Of a stretch of DNA of 64,000 nt, positions 26,801 through 34,240 are shown piece by piece. The notes beneath the pieces are model-generated. The model was not told the DNA's origin and did not search any database. It saw nothing but the letters and a program-made list of their open reading frames with translations. Source of the DNA: Pseudomonas sp. TCU-HL1. GTDB lineage: Bacteria; Pseudomonadota; Gammaproteobacteria; Pseudomonadales; Pseudomonadaceae. The DNA is taken from positions 1,984,001 through 2,048,000 of the forward strand of contig NZ_CP015992.1 in NCBI RefSeq assembly GCF_001708505.1, in the 5' to 3' direction. A program made the translations under genes and the position numbers. Every line of letters begins with the position of its first letter. Within the stretch, counting starts at the first letter, position 1.

Positions 26801-27824
26801 CGGCATCATGCTGGACAACAACGACGGCGCCATCGTCATCGAGAACAACGATTTCAATGCGCCCGGCGAGAACTGGCAGATCTACGGCGCACAAATACTC
26901 ACCAGCGTCGAAGGCATCACCACGTCCAGTGCCATCAACTTCAATTCGGCGCTGGGTAATGCCGGGGCCTCGAACGTGACCAATGGAATCGGCTTCGGGT
27001 CCTCGGCAACCGATAACGATGTCCTCAAGGTTTCGGATGTAGGCTTCATTACCGCCGAGCGCGACACGCTGGATGCCGAACTGGACTTCCAGGTGGGCAT
27101 CAAGGACGCCGACGGCGATACCACCTCAACCCAGGCCCTGCATGTGACCCTGGAGGCGGGGAGTACCTTCGTTGGCACTGCGACCAGTGACGTGATCCAG
27201 GGCAGCAGTGGCAACGACCACCTTTCCGGCATGGGCGGCGACGATGTGCTGCTGGGTGGCTTGGGCAACGATGTACTGGACGGCGGAATCGGTAGCGATA
27301 CCGCGTCCTATGACGGGGCCAGTGCCGGCGTCGCAGTGAATCTCGCGCTGCTCGGCCAGCAGAGCACCGGTGGCGGCGGGCTGGACACCCTGATCGAAAT
27401 CGAGAACTTGCTGGGTTCGCATTTCAACGATGTCCTGGCGGGCAACAGCGGCAGTAACGTGCTGGCGGGCAATGGCGGCAACGACCAACTGACCGGTGAC
27501 ACGGGTGCAGACACCTTCAAGTGGCTGCTCGGTGACACTGGCACTACCACCATCACTGACTTCAATCCGGGCGTGGACAAGCTGGACCTGTCGCAGTTGC
27601 TGACCGGCGAGCACAGCAATGTGGGAAGCCTGGACGACTACCTGACCATGGCCTTCGGCGCCAACACCACTATTACGGTGGACAGCAATGCGGCCACCGC
27701 GGGCGGTTCAGGCCAGACCGTGGTGCTGCAGGGCGTGAACCTGATGGCGGTGTATGGCGCGGCGGATACCGCCTCGGTTATCTCGCACATGCTAGATGAC
27801 GGCTCGTTGAAAGTGGATGTCTGA
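20817..27824 (+). CDS. lapA: LapA-type giant RTX adhesin
   Basis: A 2335-residue cell-surface biofilm adhesin. Residues 1-115 are the retention module (MAGSIGVVRQVVGEVFAVAA onward). Residues 118-121 are TAAG, the LapG protease site, followed by a glycine-rich linker (GPGGGAGGGKAGGGH). Tandem VCBS/cadherin-like modules occupy about 190-1240, including a 183-bp stretch present twice without a mismatch. A von Willebrand A domain spans about 1254-1440 with the metal motif DFSGS. The end (about 2120-2335) has RTX nonapeptides such as GGDDVLLGG and GGNDQLTGD and a type I secretion target. ATG 20817 follows GGAGGAAGG. It is shorter than P. fluorescens LapA (about 5000 residues). Release is governed by the adjacent lapD/lapG. 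Confidence 0.93.
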   Translation: MAGSIGVVRQVVGEVFAVAADGSRRALTEGDRVFAGEQLVTGALGAVAVTLANGQELVLGRDSSMPLNNALLAGAPDATQPGTDNTPAAPSQQDLTDVEKLQAAIEAGVDPTQAAEATAAGPGGGAGGGKAGGGHSFVLLGETAGRVDPDIGFPTGPIFFAVDFPQPETGIPDIPLAAPVEVPVNGVPTAVDDTQTVSEGQEGVQGNVLDNDDGGLDLPTTFVSWQAPGASSGPGGSLLLSTPYGVVTLNPDGSYSFLLANGTAAVEGLAQGQSVNVSIGYGIQDSNGDRSSATLTLTITGSNDIPTVEVSFPAAEGGLAQVFERGLAGGSSAGDGSTVANGTFTVADPDGLANLKSLSVGSLTLDLTSSGFASLVGQSFTTAHGTVQITGYSNGSYSFSYTLTSATTDAAGPETDGFLINVGDGLATASASVTIEIVDDVPTANPDSRSLTENGVPSSLSGNVLGNDVGGADQPKAFTSWNGVAGATPGDNGSLLVNTPYGLVTLNADGSYSFALANGSAAVEGLDQGEQVILQYAYSMRDADNDPSNSTLTFTITGSNDIPTVDVSSPDAQGEMAKVYEKGLLDGSSAGDGSTVTTGSFTVADPDGLANLKSLSVGSLTLDLTSSGFASLVGQSFTTAHGTVQITGYSNGSYSFSYTLTESTTDAAGPETDGFQITVDDGLASVSATATIEIVDDLPRAKPDSASVDEGGSVNGNVVSGAGLGSVTDVFGADGRPSPTTGVVGVRTGGDTLIPASGNVGMPIDTSLGTLVLYADGSYSYTSHANTVGEAGAVDTFTYTIVDADGDPSTTTLTINVSHYTVVGSVQAGSDQDVREAALSFGSAPSSNDEFASGTLVGSGGSGPYSFSLGAGAGNGQYGQLVVNSSGSYTYTLVSAPKVNPGDNGNNLQFTETFTFQVTDANGNTGTGILTVSIIDDVPDISVKGLGALGVQVDETSLDLNASTSFAGAFTAVFGADGAAVSNAITYSLGVKSPGVDSGLRDTATGNSILLSKVGSDIVGLVSGGGQVAFRLSVAADGTVTLDQQRAIIHSPDSGTDQVAGLSSADLITLSATITDGDGDKDSATLNLGNAISFRDDAPTVTTNLLVQLDDDALPGGIPNGSGDDSDSANVTGTVGFGFGADGPGDVQWLTTGAPDGFSYVKSGSTLLIKQGTTTVIEVTLNSANGAYSVSQIAPIQHALANQENDQSFTLTYKVTDKDGDATNGTLDIKVDDDTPQAKNDGADVAEGSGQDFNVVFVLDFSGSIDNSELNTMLNAVRNAGQTLFNTTDGDVRIQLVAFSGTARSYPAVTDVTAFTNLVNSLNPQEGGARPFSGNTDFTAGIQQTMAVYTPISGWSNQVFFISDGNPNEQTGPGGTSLTATVASQWNSFVDNNGINVTTIGVGNGINTARLQDVDVDGSGTPIMVSAFADLVETLASQIVGGVVSGNVLLGSDNAIGGGDDDAFGADGAGRILSIQIGTTTYIWNGAGTISLSTGGSLSGSLLSAITTPGGGKLTFDFTTGAWTYIAPKNVAADTSESFTYSIIDKDGDPSSASLTVRIEDASPVIGRVDEDELPSGITDGDAHSTVVTGNLGELLVGTPAGAQFGVAATPLAMPVLTSDGVAITYSRVGNTLFAKAGADTVFTLQVQSNGTYTFTLLGALDHPNGAGGDEQILTLNLTGALQASNGSGNLPLAGDLLIQVEDDIPAILATSNLVYSNGSNPEGASGIFAYSTGGDTRGSGPFSATDSDFTSINLSGTVGGTAISSTSVTWASETSTTATFDISFRYAPNPATPGTLDDATGTLVFDKANGTYTVSLDEPIQGFTIFKTSTSISITGYELNSTQPDTSQPAVSVVELANDFFVQYTSYAEPGGGTDSNNLRAGTSSTSVFTNGELFSQDASWVSVSNLANGVGGDTLGQGEVLDLNFYTANPKGQVGVEPSARAAGMFLKFDGVGNEDLVVVLKLIGAGGAKTTRALVVSNGDIITTNSLALAAYGIMLDNNDGAIVIENNDFNAPGENWQIYGAQILTSVEGITTSSAINFNSALGNAGASNVTNGIGFGSSATDNDVLKVSDVGFITAERDTLDAELDFQVGIKDADGDTTSTQALHVTLEAGSTFVGTATSDVIQGSSGNDHLSGMGGDDVLLGGLGNDVLDGGIGSDTASYDGASAGVAVNLALLGQQSTGGGGLDTLIEIENLLGSHFNDVLAGNSGSNVLAGNGGNDQLTGDTGADTFKWLLGDTGTTTITDFNPGVDKLDLSQLLTGEHSNVGSLDDYLTMAFGANTTITVDSNAATAGGSGQTVVLQGVNLMAVYGAADTASVISHMLDDGSLKVDV
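21845..22027 (+). repeat. 183-bp perfect direct repeat, copy 1 (inside adhesin gene)
   Basis: Base-for-base identical to 22616-22798, offset 771 bases (257 codons), so in the same frame. It encodes TVADPDGLANLKSLSVGSLT and the following residues to SFSYTL. Confidence 0.95.
22616..22798 (+). repeat. 183-bp perfect direct repeat, copy 2 (inside adhesin gene)
   Basis: Identical to 21845-22027, while the flanking module sequence has diverged, which points to recent duplication or gene conversion. Confidence 0.95.
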
Positions 27825-27838
27825 TCACAAGGGAATGT

Positions 27839-27860
27839 GCCCGCGCCCAATGGCGCGGGC
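27839..27860 (+). terminator. 3' hairpin after the adhesin gene
   Basis: GCCCGCGCC and GGCGCGGGC form a 9-bp stem with a CAAT loop, 15 bases after the stop. No T-run follows (CTGCTTCC), so it may stabilise the mRNA or act as a weak terminator. Confidence 0.5.
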
Positions 27861-27895
27861 CTGCTTCCGGACTTGAGACAGGACATGACATGATC

Positions 27896-27975
27896 ATCAA
27901 CCCGTTACCCATGTCTCCCGACAAGCGTTACCCATCTATCCCGGCTGAACACCATGCGCACCGGTTCGGCGTTAG
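27896..27975. repeat. 80-bp repeat shared with 62327-62406, copy 1
   Basis: Contains the tandem motif GTTACCCATGTCTCCCGAC and GTTACCCATCTATCCCGGC spaced 21 bases apart. The second copy, in the same orientation, differs at roughly one base in seven. Tandem terminal motifs of this kind occur at ends of IS21-like elements, so these may be transposon remnants; that is inference. Confidence 0.6.
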
Positions 27976-28149
27976 CAGAGGGGCCGTCGTGGCCAAAATA
28001 CCGCCGGTGCGCGCGGCGCACCCTACAAACTGAACGGTCCGTGCCCTTTCGCGAACGAATTCCCACAGGGCGAGGATTAATTGCATCTCGGTTCGTAGCC
28101 CGGATGAAATCCGAGGTGGGTATTCCGCCGTCAGCCTGCTTATCGCCAC

Positions 28150-30096
28150 TCACTCATGCCAAGGGGCCGGCGCGCCGATCAGGCGGCCCATCGCACCCTG
28201 GATACCCAGCTCTTTCAGTACATCCAGTTCGCCCTGGGTTTCCACCATCTCCGCGATCAGGGGCAGGTCGATGCTGTTGGTGGCACGGAACAGGGCTTCG
28301 ATGAACAGGCGTTTGTCGCTTTCCTGGTCGATGGCGCGGACGTAGGTGCCATCGATCTTCAAGTAGGCCAGGCCCAGGTGGGCGAGGTTGCCGATCAGGC
28401 TGAAGCGTCCGCCGAAGTGTTGCAGGCCCAGGCTGTAACCCGTCTCACGAATGGCCTGGCAGAGGGCTCCCAGTTCGCTGGCGGGCGGCAGGTGGCGTTC
28501 GTCCAGTTCCAGGGTGAGCAAGGGGGCCTGTTGCGGGTGCCCCTTGAGCAGGGCCAGGAGGTGCTCGCGGTGTTCGCTTTCCCGCAGGCTGGCCGTCGAC
28601 AGGCTGAGGGCGACGGGCGCGGGATGCGCCTGCAGGTGCGTCAGGCAATGTTCCAGCATCGCCAGGTCGAAGCGCGCGGCCCAGCCCAGGCGCTCGATCC
28701 AGGGGAGGAACCGGCCGGCGGCCACCGCTTCGCCTTGCGGGTCGAGCAGGCGTGCGAGCACCTTGTGGTGCAGGGCTTCAGTGGGGTTGGCGCAGAGGCT
28801 GACCGGTTGGAAATAGAGGCGCAGCTTGCCCTTGTTCAAGGCGTCGTCGAGCCAGCTGCGCCAGTCGTGCAGGCTCTGACCGGGCGCGGCGTCGTAATCG
28901 TCCAGGCGTACCCAGGGATGGTCCGGGCTTTGTGCAGCCTGTGTCAGGGCCTGGTCGGCGCGGCCCATTACCTTCTGGATATCCTCCCCAGGCCGGTAGG
29001 CGGCGATGCCGAGGAAGGCGACAGGGTTACGGTCGCTGGAGCCGGTGGTGTGCAGGTGCCCAAGCTGGTCGGCGAGTTCGTGGGCGAGCTGTTCGGCGTC
29101 TTCACCGGCAAGGCCAGGCGCAAGCAGCGAGAACTCCCCGCCGCGGCTGCGGGAGGCCAGCCAGTCGGCATTGTCGCGACGTTGCAGCAGGCCACCGAGG
29201 ATTTCCCCCACATCGCGGATCAGGGCATCGGTGCGTTGGCCGCCCAGGCGCTGGTTCAGCCCGCCCAGGTCGTTGATCCGCAGCAGCACGAGGTAGCCGG
29301 CGGCATTCTGGTCGTTGGGCACCAACTGGTTGGCCAGGCGGATGTCGAACTGGCGCCGGTTGGCCAGGCCCGTGAGGTTGTCCTGGTAGGCCTCTTCACG
29401 CAGGCGCTCACTGCGCGCGGCTTCCTCGGCGAAGAGGTTGCGCAGCTTGTCCACCATCTGGTTCATGGCCAGCACCACACGGCGTAGTTCCGGCGTGCGC
29501 GGCACCTTCGGCATGGCGAGGAATTCACGGCGGCTGATGGCTTCGGCCTGCTGCACCATAGTGTCGAGCGGGCGCAACTGGGTGCGCAGGAGCCAGGCAC
29601 CCACCAGGGCGCTGACCACACCGCAGAGCAGGAGCCAGGCGAGGCTGCCGAGGGCGCTGTCCCACAGTTTGGCCAGGGCGAACTGGGGATGGCTCAGCAC
29701 TTCCACGCGCGCTGCCTGCTGCCAGCCGCGCATGATCAGGGCATCGCCGCCCTGGGGCTGCAGGTTGACCAGGTGGGCGAACCACTTCGGCACTTGGTCG
29801 CTGGTGGTGGTGGCGCGGCGTTCGGCGATCACCCCGCCATCGGGAATACGCACGACGCGAATGCTGGCGAAATAGCCGCTGTCGAAGATGGAGCTGACCA
29901 TCAGCTCGATCATCGCCGGGTCGTCCACGTGGGGCGTCATCGAAAGGCCCAGTGCGGTGGCGGCGTCCTGGGCATGGGAGCGCAACTGGCTGAGCAGCTG
30001 CTCGCGGGAGCTTTCCACGCCCGCGAGGAAGCTGCCGGCGAAGGCCAGCGCCAACAGCAGGCAGATGGCCAGGAACAGTTGCTTGAGTAACGACAT
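28150..30096 (-). CDS. lapD: Cyclic-di-GMP receptor controlling adhesin release
   Basis: A 648-residue inner-membrane protein, the length I remember for P. fluorescens LapD. Two helices (about 4-24 and 150-172) bracket a periplasmic output domain; W125 in MRGWQQ matches the LapG-contacting tryptophan. A HAMP domain leads to a degenerate GGDEF domain (RGGEF in place of GGDEF) and a degenerate EAL domain (KVLARL in place of EVLARL), so it should bind c-di-GMP without making or degrading it. When loaded it holds LapG in the periplasm and the adhesin stays attached. The ATG lies 3 bases after the lapG stop, so the two are co-translated. Confidence 0.94.
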   Translation of the reverse strand: MSLLKQLFLAICLLLALAFAGSFLAGVESSREQLLSQLRSHAQDAATALGLSMTPHVDDPAMIELMVSSIFDSGYFASIRVVRIPDGGVIAERRATTTSDQVPKWFAHLVNLQPQGGDALIMRGWQQAARVEVLSHPQFALAKLWDSALGSLAWLLLCGVVSALVGAWLLRTQLRPLDTMVQQAEAISRREFLAMPKVPRTPELRRVVLAMNQMVDKLRNLFAEEAARSERLREEAYQDNLTGLANRRQFDIRLANQLVPNDQNAAGYLVLLRINDLGGLNQRLGGQRTDALIRDVGEILGGLLQRRDNADWLASRSRGGEFSLLAPGLAGEDAEQLAHELADQLGHLHTTGSSDRNPVAFLGIAAYRPGEDIQKVMGRADQALTQAAQSPDHPWVRLDDYDAAPGQSLHDWRSWLDDALNKGKLRLYFQPVSLCANPTEALHHKVLARLLDPQGEAVAAGRFLPWIERLGWAARFDLAMLEHCLTHLQAHPAPVALSLSTASLRESEHREHLLALLKGHPQQAPLLTLELDERHLPPASELGALCQAIRETGYSLGLQHFGGRFSLIGNLAHLGLAYLKIDGTYVRAIDQESDKRLFIEALFRATNSIDLPLIAEMVETQGELDVLKELGIQGAMGRLIGAPAPWHE

Positions 30097-30099
30097 GGA

Positions 30100-30795
30100 T
30101 TAACCCTCTCCTATGGCGAAGCCTTCGGCTCTCATTTTTTTCAGCAGGTCCTGCCAACGCGACAGCTTCTTGGTGTCACCGGCCCGCTTGGCACCGGTGT
30201 ACAGACCTTCGGCGTTGAAGGCGTAGACCGGCAGCAGGTCGGTGCGTTGGGAGGCAGGGCGTATCTCGCCGATCAGGTTGTCCAGCACCAGGGGATCGGC
30301 AGTCGGGGTCTTGTAAAAGGTGAGCACCATGTGGGCCTGGTTCTGGCGCAGGGCCTTGACGTAGGTGATGCGTAGTTTTTCAGCGGGGACGCCGAGGCGG
30401 CGCAGGGTGAAGTACTTGGCGATGGAGTAGTCCTCGCAGTCGCCAGCCCCCTTGACCAGTGCCTCGACCGGTGTGGCCCAGTAGTCGTTGTCGCGCCAGG
30501 TGCGGATGTCGTCGGTGAAGCGCAGCTGGTGATTGAAGAAGCGGTTGACCGCGCTGAGCTTCTCGGCTTCAGGCAGGTCGACGCTGGCCTGGATCAGCTC
30601 GCTCCAGGCGAGGATGCGCGCCCTGGCCGGGCCCAGGTCGCCGTAGCGCTTCTGGGCGTTCTGCAGGATGAGGTCGAAGTCCCAGTTGGCCAGCACACTG
30701 GCCAGGCACAGCAGCAGGCCGGCGAGCAGGCAGCTACCTTGCCATGCCAGCCACGAGGGGTGCCGCAATCCCTTCGCCGCACGCCGTTGCCGCAT
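30100..30795 (-). CDS. lapG: Periplasmic calcium-dependent cysteine protease LapG
   Basis: A 231-residue transglutaminase-like cysteine protease that cuts the adhesin after its retention module. A signal anchor lies at about 17-36. The catalytic triad C120 (GAGDCEDYSIAKYF), H155 (AHMVLTF) and D172 (LVLDNL) has the 35- and 17-residue spacings of known LapG proteins. D119 and E121, next to the cysteine, correspond to the calcium ligands. Its substrate site TAAG is present in the neighbouring adhesin. It is first in a lapG-lapD operon. ATG 30795 starts the only plausible N-terminus with a basic stretch before the hydrophobic segment. Confidence 0.94.
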   Translation of the reverse strand: MRQRRAAKGLRHPSWLAWQGSCLLAGLLLCLASVLANWDFDLILQNAQKRYGDLGPARARILAWSELIQASVDLPEAEKLSAVNRFFNHQLRFTDDIRTWRDNDYWATPVEALVKGAGDCEDYSIAKYFTLRRLGVPAEKLRITYVKALRQNQAHMVLTFYKTPTADPLVLDNLIGEIRPASQRTDLLPVYAFNAEGLYTGAKRAGDTKKLSRWQDLLKKMRAEGFAIGEG

Positions 30796-30868
30796 CAGCT
30801 GTCTCTCCGCCCAGGATGCTCAGAGTCTAGGCAGGCCTTTTGGGAATTGCCGGCTGTTTTTTTGCGCC

Positions 30869-31270
30869 TCAGTGGGGGCGCAGGGTCTTCTGGCGAAGGA
30901 TATAGATGCTGACGAGCACCGCGCTGGTGAGCATGAAGCCTCGGGCCCAGGGCAGGGGTACGAGGAAGCAGGAGAGGGTGATGCTGGCCCACATCAGGGC
31001 CAGGGCATAGATCTTGCCCTTGAGCGGGATGCCCTGGCCTTCCAGGTAGTCGCGAATCCAGGGGCCGAGCCGAGGATGTTCCACCAGCCAGAGGTAGAAG
31101 CGCCGCGAGCTGCGCACGAAGCAGGCCGCGGCGAGGAGCAGGAAGGGGGTAGTGGGCAGCACCGGTACGAAGATGCCGATGACCCCCAGGACGACGCTGA
31201 GCCAGCCGATTACCAGGAGGATCACGCGCAGCGCCGGGTGGCGCTGCTGCTGGATATCGCTGTGCGCCAT
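30869..31270 (-). CDS. DUF454 (YbaN-like) inner-membrane protein
   Basis: A 133-residue membrane protein of the DUF454/YbaN family. Three or four hydrophobic segments are visible; the signature GVIGIFVPVLPTTPFLLLAA lies at about residues 29-48, followed by RSSRRFYLWLVEHPRLGPWI. Function is unknown in the family. The gene lies 10 bases after the YecA-like gene and is probably co-transcribed with it; a 73-base gap separates it from lapG. Confidence 0.88.
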   Translation of the reverse strand: MAHSDIQQQRHPALRVILLVIGWLSVVLGVIGIFVPVLPTTPFLLLAAACFVRSSRRFYLWLVEHPRLGPWIRDYLEGQGIPLKGKIYALALMWASITLSCFLVPLPWARGFMLTSAVLVSIYILRQKTLRPH

Positions 31271-31280
31271 CCGCGCCGCC

Positions 31281-31868
31281 TTAGTGGTGACGGGGCTTGA
31301 GCAGGGCGGGCTTTTCTTCCGGGGCGTTGCAGAGCAGGAAGAGGGCGGTCAGCAGTTCGGGAATCTGCTCGATCATCTCGTCCACCAGGTTGCGGTCCTT
31401 GGCGATGTCGGCGAACTCGGGCTGTTCGTCGAACAGGCCGGAACCGACCATGATCGGCAGCAGCAGCTCGCTGACTTCTTCCTCGGCACTTTCGAACCAG
31501 GTTTCTTCGCGCAGGAACACGCCTTCCATGAAACCGATGCACCAGCCGCGCAGGTCGGAATCGTCCGGGTCGCTGCCCAGGTCCAGGTCGCAGGGCATTT
31601 CGGGGTCTTCATCGCTGGCCAACTGGCGGGCGATGTGGGCCTTGAGGGCCAGCAAGGTGGCTTCGATTTCGTCGCGTTCGGCGTCGCTGCGGTAATGCGG
31701 CGGTTCGGCGAACAGGGCGTCGATCCATTCACGCTCGGGCACCTGGTCCGGGCAGATCGACAGGGCGGTCAGGTAGCCGTGGGTGGCCACATAGTCCAGA
31801 GCCTCCTCGTGCAGGTCATCGGCGTCGAGAAAAGCTTGCAGGCGGGACAGTTGCTCAGCGAAGGACAT
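31281..31868 (-). CDS. YecA/YgfB (UPF0149) family protein
   Basis: A 195-residue acidic cytoplasmic protein of the UPF0149 family. It has the family pattern ALDYVATHGYLTALSICPDQ near the N-terminus and LRGWCIGFMEGVFLREETW in the middle, with many Asp and Glu residues. It lacks the C-terminal SEC-C zinc motif found in some YecA proteins; the tail ends RHH. Its role is not established. It is divergent from recQ across 137 bases and leads a two-gene unit with the DUF454 gene. ATG 31868. Confidence 0.85.
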   Translation of the reverse strand: MSFAEQLSRLQAFLDADDLHEEALDYVATHGYLTALSICPDQVPEREWIDALFAEPPHYRSDAERDEIEATLLALKAHIARQLASDEDPEMPCDLDLGSDPDDSDLRGWCIGFMEGVFLREETWFESAEEEVSELLLPIMVGSGLFDEQPEFADIAKDRNLVDEMIEQIPELLTALFLLCNAPEEKPALLKPRHH

Positions 31869-31975
31869 CGTGGGACTACCTTGAGGGATAAACGACGCTG
31901 GATTCTAGTCGAGTGTGAGGCTCGCAGCAAAAGGCAGGACCGATGGGCGTGGGCATTTTGCCGTTGCGGCTGACG

Positions 31976-31981
31976 TATAAT
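31976..31981 (+). promoter_or_regulatory. -10 element of recQ
   Basis: A perfect TATAAT lies 25 bases before the recQ ATG. No good -35 element is visible at 16-18 bases upstream. A start near 31988 would leave a leader of under 20 bases. Confidence 0.55.
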
Positions 31982-32005
31982 GCCCGGCTTGTTCCGGAGA
32001 CCCCC

Positions 32006-34129
32006 ATGCTCGACCAGGCTCAGCGCATCCTCAAAGACGTATTCGGCTACGACGCTTTCCGTGGCAACCAGGCCGCGATCATCGAACGTGTGGCCTCCGG
32101 CGGCGATGCCCTGGTGCTGATGCCCACCGGTGGCGGCAAGTCGCTGTGCTATCAGGTGCCGGCTCTTCTGCGCGAAGGCCTGACGGTGGTGGTGTCGCCG
32201 CTGATCGCGCTGATGGACGACCAGGTCGCCACGCTGGACGAGCTGGGCGTGCCGGCGGTGGCGCTGAACTCCACGCTGAGTGCCGAGGCCCAGCGCGATA
32301 TCGCCGACCGTTTGCGCCGTGGGGAGATCAAGCTGCTTTACCTCGCGCCCGAGCGCCTGGTGCAGCCACGCATGCTGGCCTTCCTGCAACGGCTGCCGAT
32401 CGGCCTGTTCGCCATCGACGAGGCCCACTGCGTTTCCCAGTGGGGCCATGATTTCCGTCCCGAATACCTGCAACTGGGCCAACTGGCCGAGCTCTTCCCC
32501 AATGTCCCGCGCATGGCGCTGACCGCCACGGCGGACATGCGTACCCGTGAAGAGATGGTCCAGCGTCTGCATCTGCAGAACGCCGAGCGCTTCCTCTCCA
32601 GCTTTGACCGGCCGAACATCTTTTATCGGATCGTCTCCAAGGATCAGCCGCGCAAGCAGTTGCTGGGCTTCCTGGCCGAGCGGCGCGGGGATGCCGGAAT
32701 CGTCTACTGCCTGTCGCGCAAGAAGGTGGAAGAGGTGGCCTCGTTCCTGTCCGAGCAGGGGTTCCCGGCGCTGCCTTACCACGCGGGCCTGGCCAACGAC
32801 CTGCGCGCCTATCACCAGAAGCGTTTTCTCAATGAGGAAGGGCTGATCATGGTGGCCACCATCGCCTTCGGCATGGGTATCGACAAGCCCAACGTGCGTT
32901 TCGTCGCTCACCTGGACCTGCCCAAGTCGCTGGAAGCCTATTACCAGGAAACCGGCCGCGCCGGCCGCGACGGTCTGCCGGCGGATGCCTGGATGGCTTA
33001 TGGGCTGCAGGACGTGCTGCTGCTCAAGCAAATGCTGAGCAACTCCGAAGGGGACGAGCGCCACAAGCGCATCGAGCAGCACAAGCTGGATGCCATGCTG
33101 TCACTCTGCGAAGAGACCCGCTGCCGCCGCCAGACGCTGCTGGCCTATTTCGACGAAGAACTGCCGCAACCCTGTGGCCATTGCGATATCTGCACCGATG
33201 GTGTGCAGACCTGGGATGCCACCGAGCCCGCGCGCCAGGCGCTCTCGGCCATCTATCGCAGCGGCCAGCGCTACGGCGTCGGCCATTTGGTGGATCTGCT
33301 GCTGGGCCGCGACAACGAAAAAGTGCGTTCCGCCGGCCATCAGCACCTGTCCATCTTCGGTGTGGGCAAGGCCATGTCCGAGAACGAGTGGCGCACCTTG
33401 TTCCGCCAACTGGTGGCGCGCGGCCTGGCCGATATCGACCTCGAAGGCTTCGGCGGCCTGCGCCTGACCGAGGCCTGCCGCCCGCTGCTGCGCGGCGAGG
33501 TGCAACTTGAGCTACGCCGCGATCTCTCGACCAAGGCGCCGAAACCGACCGCCAGCGCGGCCAGCCAACTGGTACGAGGCGAGGAGCGCGAGCAGTGGGA
33601 AGCCCTGCGCACGTTGCGCCGCAAGCTGGCGGAGGAGCATAGCGTCCCGCCTTACGTCATCTTCCCGGATGCCACCCTGCTGGAAATGCTCCGCAGCAAG
33701 CCGCGCAGCCTGTCCGAAATGGCGCAGGTCAGCGGCGTGGGCGCACGTAAGCTGGAACGCTATGGCGAGGCGTTCCTGGAGGTGCTCAACGGTGCGGGTG
33801 AAACACCCCGTGCCGTCACCGACCTGCGCCATGAACTGGTGAGCCTGGCCCGCGCCGGAATGACCCCGGCGCAGATTTCCCGTCAGCTCAATTGCAGCGA
33901 GAAGAACGTCTACAGCCTGCTGGCCGAAACCATCGGCAACCAGCAGTTGAGCCTGGAACAGGCGCTGGACCTGCCGGAAGACCTGTTGGGCGAAATCCAG
34001 GACGCCTTCCTCGACGGCGAGGGTGAGCTGCCGCCTGTGGCGGAAATTGCCGAGCTGTTCGCCGGCCGGGTGCCGGATGGCGTCCTGCATTGCGTGCGCG
34101 CGGCACTGCAAGCGGAGTTCGAGGCCTGA
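32006..34129 (+). CDS. recQ: ATP-dependent DNA helicase RecQ
   Basis: A 707-residue 3'-5' DNA helicase of recombination and replication-fork repair. The helicase core has Walker A MPTGGGKSLCYQ, the DEAH box AIDEAHCVSQWGHDF with the RecQ aromatic loop, and motif VI QETGRAGRDG. A zinc-binding region follows (CEETRCRR ... CGHCDICTD), then the winged-helix RQC domain and an HRDC domain (about 525-600). A C-terminal extension of about 100 residues (from about 610) includes a helix-turn-helix-like stretch, SLARAGMTPAQISRQLNCSE. ATG 32006 gives the standard MLDQAQRILKDVFGYD start and lies 18 bases downstream of the predicted transcription start. Confidence 0.96.
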   Translation: MLDQAQRILKDVFGYDAFRGNQAAIIERVASGGDALVLMPTGGGKSLCYQVPALLREGLTVVVSPLIALMDDQVATLDELGVPAVALNSTLSAEAQRDIADRLRRGEIKLLYLAPERLVQPRMLAFLQRLPIGLFAIDEAHCVSQWGHDFRPEYLQLGQLAELFPNVPRMALTATADMRTREEMVQRLHLQNAERFLSSFDRPNIFYRIVSKDQPRKQLLGFLAERRGDAGIVYCLSRKKVEEVASFLSEQGFPALPYHAGLANDLRAYHQKRFLNEEGLIMVATIAFGMGIDKPNVRFVAHLDLPKSLEAYYQETGRAGRDGLPADAWMAYGLQDVLLLKQMLSNSEGDERHKRIEQHKLDAMLSLCEETRCRRQTLLAYFDEELPQPCGHCDICTDGVQTWDATEPARQALSAIYRSGQRYGVGHLVDLLLGRDNEKVRSAGHQHLSIFGVGKAMSENEWRTLFRQLVARGLADIDLEGFGGLRLTEACRPLLRGEVQLELRRDLSTKAPKPTASAASQLVRGEEREQWEALRTLRRKLAEEHSVPPYVIFPDATLLEMLRSKPRSLSEMAQVSGVGARKLERYGEAFLEVLNGAGETPRAVTDLRHELVSLARAGMTPAQISRQLNCSEKNVYSLLAETIGNQQLSLEQALDLPEDLLGEIQDAFLDGEGELPPVAEIAELFAGRVPDGVLHCVRAALQAEFEA

Positions 34130-34180
34130 TCGGAGCGTGCGCGCGAGCTGACGTAAATATGACGGGGCAAAACGACCAAC

Positions 34181-34209
34181 TTGTGACGCAGTGCGCGACC
34201 GGCTAATGT
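34181..34209 (+). promoter_or_regulatory. Sigma-70-type promoter of the GGDEF gene
   Basis: TTGTGA (34181-34186), a 17-base spacer and TAATGT (34204-34209). Transcription would start near 34216, 25 bases before the GTG start. Confidence 0.55.
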
Positions 34210-34240
34210 GCGTCAGAGGCCTCCGACAGAAGAGGTAGAC

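Larger units (their letters stand above)
27825..28149. other. Intergenic stretch between converging lapA and lapD
   Basis: No gene is supported. It holds a hairpin (GCCCGCGCC/GGCGCGGGC, 27839-27860) after the adhesin stop, an 80-bp repeat shared with 62327-62406, a degenerate REP-B (about 27961-28024) and part of a REP-A-like arm (about 28045-28062). Confidence 0.65.

Noticed and set aside
20826..26894. A 2022-codon open frame on the minus strand opposite the adhesin gene
   Set aside because: It is the antisense of a repeat-rich, GC-biased gene. Its translation has no domain, signal or composition typical of a protein, and the plus-strand frame is fully explained by a LapA-type adhesin.
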